A stretch of 21,064 bases of DNA, from assembly GCA_017453665.1 (NCBI GenBank), contig JAFTEM010000007.1, positions 1 through 21,064 on the forward strand. Direction: 5' to 3'. The DNA comes from a bacterium. Lineage in GTDB: Bacteria; Patescibacteria; JAEDAM01; Absconditabacterales; Absconditicoccaceae. A model generated the notes under the pieces. That model had not been told where the DNA came from. It ran no database searches and was given only the letters and a program-made list of their open reading frames with translations. This document shows positions 8,933 to 16,306 of this stretch, piece by piece; the stretch's first letter is position 1; each line of letters opens with the position of its first letter. A program made the translations under genes and the position numbers.

Positions 8933-9649
8933 AAAATTTGTCATTATAGAACATATTTGGATTCTTCATACCTTTGGTCTTGTATACATTACTACAGAAC
9001 AAAAGCGAAGTTCTTTTGCTACACCTCAAGATCAACATTCACCAGAAGCTCAGTTTTGACAGTCCATTTTTTCATTAGTTGATGTTCCCTTTTTATATAA
9101 TCAATCAACTGCGATATATCTATAAAACATTCAGGCACCAGTTTCGTGTCAAGAAGGCTCTTCTCAATAATTATACCGTTTTCACCCGGTCATATGTAGA
9201 GCATATTCTTCTTTTAAGAATGTTCAACCTGCTAATTCATCAGAAAATGCTTTTATATCTTCTGTGAGTTTTTTCTCTGATGCTAAATCTCATCAATCAG
9301 CCTGCCTATTAAGGGTATAATATCATCAGTTTTGTAAAATACTTCGTCTTCATGAAGTAATCCATGCATCTCATGAACAAGTAGATCATGCAGCATTAAT
9401 ATTAGGATCTTTTTTTAGCCAACAAGCATCTCTTTGATCTTCTCGTCTTCTCCAGTTTGTATTTCTAATATTATACATAATTTCGACTCCTTCTTTTGCA
9501 AGATTAATAGCAATAACCTTTTGTCTTGTTTCTGTTAAGTAATTTGTTGTTGATATAATTCAAGTAATGATCCCAATAAAAGTTGTAGAAACAATTAAAA
9601 CTACTATCATTACCTCCACTAGTGTAAATCAGTGTTTTTTCTTAGCCAT
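8924..9649 (-). CDS. Type IV pilin/pseudopilin-like protein
   Basis: 241 residues. The N-terminus MAKKKHG|FTLVEVMIVV is a class III prepilin signal. Prepilin peptidase would cut after Gly7 (TGA-encoded) and methylate Phe8, and Glu at mature position 5 is present. A hydrophobic helix of ~20 residues follows, which would form the pilus or pseudopilus core. The rest is a Cys-containing globular domain with IRNTNWRR, DACWLKKDP and CSVVMYT. The standard code would stop translation at codon 7. CGA occurs at residues 69 and 102; both places suit an aromatic residue (NWRR-x-EDQ). It may form a surface pilus, serve competence, or be a minor pseudopilin; no assembly ATPase or peptidase gene lies nearby. 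Its stop abuts that of nrdG with no gap. Confidence 0.88.
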
Positions 9650-9669
9650 ACTTTCTTTGGTAATTAAAA

Positions 9670-9697
9670 TTGAAATTAATACTATAAACAGTATGAT
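9670..9697 (+). promoter_or_regulatory. Candidate promoter for the 9764 membrane protein
   Basis: TTGAAA (9670-9675), a 16-bp spacer and TATGAT (9692-9697) lie in the 114-bp divergent gap. Small inverted repeats overlap or follow it (ATACT/AGTAT, 9679-9694; CTAC/GTAG, 9701-9714) and could be operators. The leader to ATG 9764 would be about 60 nt. Confidence 0.4.
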
Positions 9698-9763
9698 ACA
9701 CTACATAGGTGTAGTTATCTCTTAGAAAGATGCAATATTTTTTATTCCTTTTTTGCGCAAATA

Positions 9764-10330
9764 ATGCAAATAGATGTTGCTGTGTTATTTTTAATTGTGA
9801 TTGTGGTCTTGCTTCTTTCTTTTTTAAAAGCTGAAAAATTAGTAAAAATAACCTTTTGAAGTTACATATTACTCGCTTTTAGTATTGCATTATGAACAGC
9901 TCTTTTACAACGAGCAGCTCAGCTTCAGGGGATTGGTGATCAAACATTTCTAGGTATGAGTTATGCTTCAATTGGTGATTTTTTAGTAAATGCACAGCCA
10001 ACAATTATTCTACTTTTATACGTTTTAGGATTATGGTTTTTTGCTGTTAATTCACATCTCTCTATCCAATTTTCTTCTGAAGTTTTTGAAAAAAAGCTTC
10101 AAACATTGTTATGGTGTGTGTTATGCTTAGGAAGCATCTTAACTGCTATCTATTTTTCATTAGGATATTTTAAAGGAGACTTATACGATAAGATTTTTAA
10201 TAATGACCAAGTAGTTGTTTATACATCAATGATTCCACTAGTTTCGTTAGTTATCGCTCTCATTACCCTTCTTGCTGCATCACATTTGAATTTTAAAATT
10301 GCATTTAAGAAAACAGATCCTACGTTATAA
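9764..10330 (+). CDS. Multi-pass membrane protein of unknown function
   Basis: 188 residues, two TGA-encoded glycines. I do not recognise the family. About five hydrophobic segments are visible: residues ~4-22, 30-48, 75-95, 115-135 and 152-175. Short polar loops separate them, including RAAQLQGIGDQ and YFKGDLYDKIFNNDQ. The C-terminal end is basic (FKIAFKKTD). One CGA codon (LLQ-x-AAQ, residue about 53) sits next to the second segment; read as Trp it would be an interfacial residue. ATG 9764 is the first in-frame ATG after the divergent promoter region. It is a single gene between a divergent pilin-like gene and tRNA(CCG). The topology resembles small integral membrane proteins of candidate phyla, but no function can be stated. 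Confidence 0.82.
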
Positions 10331-10373
10331 GATTGAAAAGGGGAAGAAAATCCTTACATATGATGTGTTTTAA

Positions 10374-10444
10374 AAGAAAGTGGTGTAGTGGTAGCACACC
10401 AGTCTCCGAAGCTGGTAGTGGAGGTTCGATTCCTCTCTTTCTTG
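10374..10444 (+). tRNA. tRNA with anticodon CCG, probably tRNA-Trp reading CGG
   Basis: A full cloverleaf is visible. The 7-bp acceptor stem is AAGAAAG (10374-10380) with CTTTCTT (10437-10443). The D stem is GTGT/GCAC, and the anticodon stem CCAGT/GCTGG holds loop CTCCGAA (anticodon 10406-10408). The T arm is GGAGG-TTCGATT-CCTCT, the discriminator is G73, and CCA is not encoded. In the standard code CCG reads CGG as arginine. However, the bacterial Trp identity elements A1-U72 and G73 are present, and the anticodon differs from Trp CCA only at position 36. The anticodon arm resembles bacterial tRNA-Trp, and D-loop position 20 is U rather than the A20 typical of tRNA-Arg. Together with Trp-like use of CGG and CGA in nearby genes, Trp charging is the better reading. 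Arg or Gly cannot be excluded from sequence alone. Confidence 0.85.
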
Positions 10445-10559
10445 ATTTTTGCTATTATGAGATGCTATATGTGGCATTTTTTGTTAAAAAAAACCGCAGC
10501 GCCTTTATATTCTTTTAGTGGGGATTTTTGTGTGTTAAATTATTTTTCCTCAATTTCAG

Positions 10560-10587
10560 TTGATTTTTACTCTCTAATAGTTATAAG
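10560..10587 (+). promoter_or_regulatory. Candidate promoter for tRNA-Met and the rpmG-rpsP region
   Basis: TTGATT (10560-10565), a 16-bp spacer and TATAAG (10582-10587) lie about 40 bp before the tRNA in the 183-bp gap after tRNA(CCG). The match is moderate. Nothing else was recognised in that gap. Confidence 0.35.
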
Positions 10588-10627
10588 TCAAATCAAGTCG
10601 TAATAATTTTAGCGACGCTTCATTTAT

Positions 10628-10701
10628 GGCACTATAGCTCAGCAGGTTAGAGCGCGCCTCTCATAAGGGCGAGGTCGGTGGTTCGAGTCTACCTAGTGCC
10701 A
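10628..10701 (+). tRNA. tRNA-Met (CAT), elongator type
   Basis: The cloverleaf has acceptor GGCACTA/TAGTGCC, the D arm AGCTCAGCAGGTTAGAGC, anticodon loop CTCATAA (anticodon CAT) and T arm GGTGG-TTCGAGT-CTACC. The discriminator is A and no CCA is encoded. The G1-C72 pair and lack of three G-C pairs in the anticodon stem argue against an initiator tRNA. A CAT anticodon could also be tRNA-Ile2 modified by TilS. Of the two CAT tRNAs in the window this one looks more Met-like. Confidence 0.88.
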
Positions 10702-10764
10702 GTAAAAATTAGATCATCTCAAAAGTCATTCAATATCTTTTATTTTATTTGCCAATGGTGTAAG

Positions 10765-10941
10765 ATGGCCGCAAAAAAGAAAGGTGGAGTTATTAAGGTT
10801 GCAATGGTTTGTAGTGATTGTAAGGCTACAAATTACTTTACAAGTATTAATAAGGCAGTAACTCCTAAATTAGCAGAACAAAAATACTGCAAACATTGTA
10901 AAAAACATACAGAACATACTTCAAAAGAGAAGTTAAAGTAA
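10765..10941 (+). CDS. rpmG: Ribosomal protein bL33
   Basis: 58 residues, typical for bL33 of the large ribosomal subunit. It is the zinc-binding (C+) form, with Cys pairs in MVCSDCKATNY and KYCKHCKKHTEH. The protein sits near the ribosomal E site. An upstream in-frame ATG at 10678 lies inside the tRNA-Met gene and was rejected. ATG 10765 gives the usual basic start MAAKKKGG. The gene follows tRNA-Met by 63 bp and precedes rpsP by 37 bp, probably on one transcript. It has no CGA/CGG and no TGA codons. Confidence 0.95.
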   Translation: MAAKKKGGVIKVAMVCSDCKATNYFTSINKAVTPKLAEQKYCKHCKKHTEHTSKEKLK

Positions 10942-10978
10942 TTGGTTCCATTTTTTAATTTTTTTATTACATTCTAAT

Positions 10979-11278
10979 ATGTTAACAATTAGATTATCAA
11001 GACATGGAAGATCTAAGAGACCTTTTTATAGAATTGTCTTAACTGAACATACAAAACCTGCAAAATTTGGATACAAAGAAGTTCTTGGTTCTTATGATCC
11101 ATTGCATCATAAATTAGAAGTTAATGTTGATGCTGTTAAAGAATGGGTTTCTAAAGGTTCACAAATGTCTGAAAGAGTAGCAAAGCTTCTTTATAAAGAA
11201 ACAAACGATGCTCTTTTCCAGAAGTTCTTTGTTATGAGAGAAAGAAAAAGTTTACCAAAGAATGCTGATAAAGAGTAA
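10979..11278 (+). CDS. rpsP: Ribosomal protein bS16
   Basis: 99 residues. The N-terminus MLTIRLSRHGRSKRPFYRIV is the standard bS16 signature, and LGSYDP and WVSKGSQMSERVAKLL match the conserved core. The small, basic protein stabilises 16S rRNA in the 30S subunit. All arginines use AGA, with no CGN codon. The stop codon lies within a strong palindromic terminator, so rpsP ends the transcript. The usual partners rimM and trmD are not next to it. Confidence 0.97.
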   Translation: MLTIRLSRHGRSKRPFYRIVLTEHTKPAKFGYKEVLGSYDPLHHKLEVNVDAVKEWVSKGSQMSERVAKLLYKETNDALFQKFFVMRERKSLPKNADKE

Positions 11279-11308
11279 AAAATCCTTTAAAGGATTTTTT
11301 CTTTTTTA
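11277..11308 (+). terminator. Terminator after rpsP
   Basis: A 12-bp perfect palindrome (11277-11288 with 11289-11300, AAAAAATCCTTT and its complement) is followed by CTTTTTT. It begins inside the rpsP stop codon. A and T runs flank it on both sides, so bidirectional action is possible. Confidence 0.8.
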
Positions 11309-11327
11309 CCACTAAAATTGATTGAAC

Positions 11328-11744
11328 ATGACAATAATGCCAACAATTAGTTGAGGATTTGAGGAAATTGTACTTTATGTACTTTGAGCAATTGTTCTTA
11401 TTATCTGTTGAGGATGTATTTATGCGTTCTTAAGGGCAATCTTTTTGTTTATCTTCTCTAACGGGAAAGCAGAAAAGATTCAAGCAGCATGGAGTAGTAT
11501 TAGATATATGATTCTAGGAATGTTTTTTACTATCATGTTCTTATTTGCAGCTCCTACATTATTGAAATTTATGCACGTTCAATGAGCTGAAAAATATACA
11601 GCAAAGGCTATATTCTCTTATATGGGAAAAATTCTTAGTGATATTGGTAGCTTAGGAAATATTATAAAAAAATCGCAAGAAGCTAATCAATATAATGGTA
11701 CTCTATATTATGATTTTAGTGACGATACTACTACTTGATTATAA
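11328..11744 (+). CDS. Small two-helix membrane protein, VirB2/TrbC-like
   Basis: 138 residues, with TGA at several glycines. Two hydrophobic helices are visible, at about residues 12-45 (VLYVLGAIVLIICGG) and 62-85 (MILGMFFTIMFLFAAPTLL). A short basic loop, SNGKAEKIQAAWSSIRY, joins them. This pattern of a small protein with two helices and a Lys-rich K-x-x-A-x-x-x-I-R-Y loop resembles VirB2/TrbC-type pilin subunits common in candidate-phyla genomes. No other type IV secretion gene is nearby, so the link is tentative. The polar C-terminal ~50 residues end in an acidic DFSDDTTT stretch. ATG 11328 is annotated; ATG 11337 is an alternative. It sits alone between two terminators, so it is probably a monocistronic gene. 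Confidence 0.78.
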
Positions 11745-11766
11745 AATATTCCAAAAAAAGAATCTG

Positions 11767-11791
11767 AAGAGCGTTGAATCGCTCTTTTTCT
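11767..11791 (+). terminator. Terminator after the VirB2-like gene
   Basis: The stem AAGAGCG (11767-11773) pairs with CGCTCTT (11780-11786) around the loop TTGAAT, followed by TTTCTT. It lies 22 bp after the stop codon. Confidence 0.8.
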
Positions 11792-11837
11792 TAAATCTTG
11801 AAAATTGAAATGTTTTTTATAGAGTTGAGATTAAATA

Positions 11838-12269
11838 ATGGTTTCTGTATTTATATTTTCTTTTTCTGCCATGAACCCAACTATTAAAAAAATTCTTTTA
11901 TATTTTGCAGTAGCTTGAGCAATTATTATTTCTGTTTTAGGAATAACAGCTATTTGGTGAAATATTAATGAAGATATAATTTGACGTACACTTCTTACTT
12001 ATCTTGTATTGTTCCTTGCTATTTTAGCAATTTCTGCAACGCCAAGTTTATATGATAAATTCAAAAATTATACTGAGATTGCTTCTATTGGAAGTTGGAT
12101 TTTAATTATTAGTATCGCTATTGTTTGACTGCTCATATGTATGGATATCTGGAAAGCGTTTTTACAATCTGATTTAATACGGAAAATTATTGCAACAATA
12201 GGAATTCTTAATTGTTCTGTACTTATGGCAGTATTCTCTATTGATAAACGGGGTTCTAAATCTTCATAA
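11838..12269 (+). CDS. Four-helix membrane protein of unknown function
   Basis: 143 residues from ATG 11838, or 132 from ATG 11871 (MNPTIKKILL). No family was recognised. Four hydrophobic segments are visible: about 20-42, 53-70, 84-104 and 118-134. TGA encodes glycines within the membrane segments. Two CGG codons occur, LI-x-KIIATIG and DK-x-GSKSS; read as Trp they would be interfacial. A weak -10-like TATAGA (11818-11823) would place transcription start just before 11838 and give a very short leader. The next gene starts 29 bp downstream on the same strand, so the two may be co-transcribed. Confidence 0.72.
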
Positions 12270-12298
12270 TATTCTTTATTCATTAAGAAAATTTCCTT

Positions 12299-13510
12299 AT
12301 GGTTGTATACTCATTTTCACAAATTAATCTTTATGAACAATGTCCTAGGAAATATCAATATCGTTATATTGATGGATTAGAAAGAGAATTTGAGACATCT
12401 CCAGATCTTATTTTGGGAACAAGTGTTCATGGGGCATTAGAATGGCTATATCAACAAGTAAATATTTTTAAAACTCCTATTAAAGCTGATGTTTTAGGAA
12501 AATTCCATGATTTATGGAAAAATAGTATTGCAGAAGCATGAGATAAATTGATTTATAAAGGAGATCAATATGAAGAAGATTACCTCAGAAGGGGTGAACA
12601 TTATCTTGAAGAATATTATGAGAAATACGCTCCATTTGATAACATTAAAGTTGTAGATACAGAACTCTCACTAAATTTTTCTTTAGATAACAAACAACTT
12701 TCTGATAATAAGCAATTCCGTTGAATAATTGATAGGTTGGATAAAGATGAAGAATGAAATTTCGTGATTAATGATTACAAAACAAATAAAAACCTTCCTC
12801 CTGAAGATAAAGATCAATATAGAGAACAATTGACATTGTATGCTCATGGAATTCAACAGAAATATGGAAAATATTTAAAAAGTATTAAGGCAAGATTACA
12901 TTATCTTCATTTTTCTCTTCTTGATGAACGAGAAATATCTCAAGAAAGTGTTGATGCTGTAGTATCTAAATATTCAAATGCTATTGATAAAATTGAACAT
13001 GCAAGATTTGAATATAATATGGGAGCAAAAACAACAGCCTTTCCTACAAAACAAAACCCATATTGTAAGTATTGTGAATATCAAATGGTTTGTCCTTTAT
13101 GGCAACATCTCAACTGTGAAGATGAGACGGTTGATGCAGGAGAGCTTTGAGAACAAACTATTAAAAAACTTGTAGATCGTTATGTTGAAGCAAGTAAAAA
13201 AGCTTCAGAATACGATAAGGAAAAGGAAAGTATCAAAGAGATTCTTATCGAATATGTTGAAAAGAAAGGATTTGAACAGCTCTTTTGAAATTCTAGCAAA
13301 CTTTGAGTTTCTAAGACGAATATATATTCTATAAAAGATAAGGAAGCGTTTGAAAACTTTTTAATGGAACATGATCTAATGTGAGAAGTGATTGATATTC
13401 CTTATTATAAACTTAATGCTCTTGTTAAAAGTGAAAAACTAACAGACGAAGAAGTTAAGATGTATCTTAATAAAAAAGATTCTTGGAGATTTACACCGGG
13501 AAAGAAATAA
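12299..13510 (+). CDS. PD-(D/E)XK nuclease, RecB/Cas4-like, with Fe-S cysteines
   Basis: 403 residues. The N-terminus YSFSQINLYEQCPRKYQYRY is typical of the RecB/AddB/Cas4 nuclease domain. Catalytic residues are visible as Asp145 in GIIDRLD, then Asp159-Tyr-Lys161 in INDYKTNK, and a QxxxY motif (QLTLY) follows. Four cysteines fit the 4Fe-4S clamp of AddB and Cas4: Cys15 and, far downstream, Cys256-x2-Cys259-x5-Cys265. The C-terminal ~135 residues are charged and probably helical. Such proteins cut DNA ends in recombination or repair. There are no helicase motifs, no partner AddA/AddB and no CRISPR array, so a stand-alone repair nuclease is the best reading. TGA glycines and one CGA codon (LLDE-x-EIS) are present. 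The start at ATG 12299 agrees with the family N-terminus. Confidence 0.9.
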
Positions 13511-13724
13511 ACATTGTTTAATATAAAAACTATGTTAACTACTGCTATATTTATTGGCAATATTTTTGATGTATATTTAATAAAAGAGTTTAACATTACC
13601 CCAAATCTTGGAAGTGAAAAAAGAGAAATAATAGTTAAAAAAAGGAAATGAGGGGGGATAAGAGTTGTGTTAATTAAAGATTGATTTTAACCACTATTTT
13701 AATACATTAAGTTCAATTTTATTT

Positions 13725-13730
13725 TATAAT
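13725..13730 (+). promoter_or_regulatory. Candidate -10 element of the acetolactate decarboxylase gene
   Basis: A perfect TATAAT ends only nine bases before ATG 13740, so transcription would begin at or just before the start codon and the mRNA would be leaderless or nearly so. No good -35 was found. The preceding 229-bp gap (from 13511) contains an AG-rich stretch and no gene. Confidence 0.35.
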
Positions 13731-13739
13731 TTATATCAA

Positions 13740-14531
13740 ATGAAAAAATTCTGACTACTAATGATGTTATCATTGTCTCTTTTTGTAATCACAGGTTGTT
13801 GTAATACAAAAGATACTGAATCATTAAACCAAGTATCTCTTTTACAAGGATTAACACTATGAGATTATTATGGATCAAAAACTATTAAAGAACTCAAATG
13901 ATTAGGAAATATAGGACTTGGAACATTTGACGGGTTAAATGGAGAATTAATAATGCTCGATTGAGTTGTTTATAGAGCAAATGATAAATTAGAAATCGAG
14001 GTCCCATCTGATGATGAATTAATCCCATTTGCTAATGTTACTTTCTTTGATAATGACGAACAATATGAATTAAATAATATTAGTAACATCGATGATTTAA
14101 AAGCACAATTAGATAGTAAAGTAGATAAACTAGGAAATAATAGATTTTATATGGTAGCTATTTCTGGAGCATTCAATACTATGCATATTAGAAGCGAAAG
14201 AAAACAATCAGAACCATATAAAACATTAGTTGAAGTGTTAAGGGTTGATCAAACTGAAAAAGAATTAAGTGATGTAGAAGGAACAGTTGTTGCATTATAT
14301 ACTCCTGAATATATGTCTGATTTAAATGCTGCTGGATGGCATCTTCATTTTATTACAAAAGATAGAAAAACAGGTGGTCATGTTTTAGGATTAGATATAG
14401 ATAAAGCAACTGCTACTTGGGATTATACAAATAATTTCAAACTTCATTTGCCTGATGGAGATTTCTATAAGTCTCTTGATTTCTCAGTAAACCAAGACGA
14501 TGATATTAAAGAAGTTGAACAAGGACAATAA
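13740..14531 (+). CDS. alsD: Alpha-acetolactate decarboxylase, predicted lipoprotein
   Basis: 263 residues, the usual length. The enzyme converts 2-acetolactate to acetoin. Family signatures are clear: GLGTFDGLNGELIMLDG, the substrate-binding region IRSERKQSEPYKTLVE, the 'TVVALYTPEYM' strand, and the zinc ligands His201 and His203 in GWHLHF with His214 in KTGGH. The N-terminus MKKFGLLMMLSLSLFVITGC ends in a lipobox (ITGC, Cys20), so the protein should be lipid-anchored outside the cytoplasm. Gly5 in the signal is TGA. No acetolactate synthase gene is in the window, and in bacteria such as Bacillus alsD normally follows alsS. Acting outside the cell, it might use acetolactate leaked by other organisms; that is inference. 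A terminator follows, so it is probably monocistronic. Confidence 0.92.
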
Positions 14532-14564
14532 TATCAGACATTATATAATTTAAGTCTAACTCTG

Positions 14565-14598
14565 AAAAGCCTCTTGACAGGCTTTTTGTTTTTTTTTA
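14565..14598 (+). terminator. Terminator after alsD
   Basis: The stem AAAAGCCT (14565-14572) pairs with AGGCTTTT (14579-14586) around a CTTGAC loop, followed by TGTTTTTTTTT. This separates alsD from the transporter pair. Confidence 0.88.
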
Positions 14599-14682
14599 AG
14601 ATTTTTTATTACTTTTCCTTTGAAAAAATCCCCATAATCAATAAACATTACTGAACTATTATATTTACAAATGATACAATAA

Positions 14683-16260
14683 ATGAGAGATAGATGGGCT
14701 AACAGATGAGCGTTTATTTTAGCAGCAATTTGATCTGCTGTTGGACTCTGAAATGCTCGAAGGTTTCCATGACTTTGTGCTGAATTTTGATGAGGATCTT
14801 TTCTTATAGCATATATCATTTGTATGTTACTATTGGGGCTTCCATTATTAATAATGGAAATTGCTATATGAAGAAGAACACAGAAAAGCGCACCACAAGC
14901 GCTTGCAACATTAAATAAGAAATCGAAATGGATAGGTTGGGCTGCAACAGCTAATAGTTTTGTTATAATGATTTTTTATGCTGCCGTATTTGCTCGATGT
15001 ATCTTGATGTGTCTATCATCATATAAATTTGCTGCAGATGCAGGAACTACAGAAGCTGCATCTACACTTTGGCAAACGAGCATTTTAGCAACATTTAACA
15101 CTTCATTTGAACTTCAAGGACTTTATGTTAACTTTTTAATGCTACTATGTTTTATTATAGCTTGGATACTAATATATTTGTGTATAAAAGACGGTGCTAA
15201 ACAAGTTTGAAAGATTGTAAAATATACCGTAACGTTACCTGTTATTATGCTTTTAATATTAGCTATTAAATGATTTATAAACAACCCTCATTTGTGAGAA
15301 GCATTAAACGCACTTTTCATCCCTCAAATTGATGCTTTTTATAATGCAGATTTATGGTTAGGAGCAATGGGACAATCATTCTTTAGCCTCTCTATAATGT
15401 CAGGAGTAATGATTGTTTATGGATCTTTTTTAAGGAAAAATTCTAATATCTTTGTAGATTGACTTATTATAACATTTAGTGATCTAGCGATATCAATATT
15501 ATCTTGAATTGTGTTATTCACTACCATGTATTCTACTGGTTTAACGGTGAATGACATGAGTGTGTCAGGTATCTCAACCGCTTTTATAATCTATCCAACA
15601 GCTATTGTTAATCTGACTTCAAATTGAGTCTTTAATGCAATATTCTGATTCGTTTTCTACTTTATGCTTTGTACTTTAGCCATAGACTCTGCATTTTCAA
15701 TGTTAGAATCAGTTTCCACGGCATTAAGTGATTATTTAAGGGTAGAGAAGAAATGGGTATCTCAGGCATTGTCTGTTATAGGTGCAGCATTAGGACTTAT
15801 TTTCATAACAGGAGCATGAGTTGCTTTTATAGATATTGTTGATAATTGGGTAAATCAATACTGTATGATTATGGTTTGAATCTTAGAAGTTATTCTTGTT
15901 GGTCGATTCTTTAAACCTAAAAAGATACTTGAAGAAATAAATAAGAATACTGAGAAATATAAAATGTCTAAATGGTGGTTTATTTTTTCAATAAGATACG
16001 TTGCCCCAGCAATGTTAACTGTTTTATTTGTATGGCAGTTAATTATCCTTGTGAAAAGCTGATTTAGATATAATAACGATTATAATTTGACAGCAGAAAT
16101 ATTACTATGATGGTGAACTGTTGTATTCGTATTTGCTGTGTGATTTGTTATTAATGCAATTATGAAAAAGACAAAAAGATGAAGAGAAATATTGGCCCTT
16201 GAAGAAAAAGAACCAATGTGGGATGAAATAGGAGAACACCTTAATAATCCTAATAATTAG
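14683..16260 (+). CDS. Sodium:solute symporter of the NSS/SLC6 family, copy 1
   Basis: 525 residues and about twelve hydrophobic segments. The NSS family couples sodium entry to uptake of amino acids or related compounds. TM1 carries the unwound sodium/substrate site in FILAAIGSAVGLGNA, followed by RFPG. TM6 has GQSFFSLSIMSGVMIVYGS, the usual G-x-x-F-F-S-L-S motif. TM8 has the DSAFSMLES region. CGA stands at residue 26 (NA-x-RFP, where copy 2 has TGG), residue 105 (TM3, where NSS proteins have Gly-Trp) and residue 408 (LVG-x-FF, usually Trp). TGG at residues 5, 431 and 513 aligns with CGA, CGA and CGG in copy 2. The standard code would fragment it at more than twenty TGA codons. The substrate is not predictable. 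The second copy starts 46 bp later. Confidence 0.94.
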
Positions 16261-16306
16261 TTAATAACTGATAAATATACTAATTTTTATATTTTTTAAA
16301 TTATTA

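Noticed and set aside
10678..10764. Longer start for rpmG
   Set aside because: It begins inside the tRNA-Met gene, and the extension is unlike bL33.
12978..13175. Plus-strand 65-aa open frame
   Set aside because: Out-of-frame shadow inside the PD-(D/E)XK nuclease gene, which has its cysteine motif in the other frame.
12299..13510. Nuclease as Cas4 of a CRISPR system
   Set aside because: No repeats, spacers or other cas genes occur in the window, and the protein is about twice the length of Cas4.
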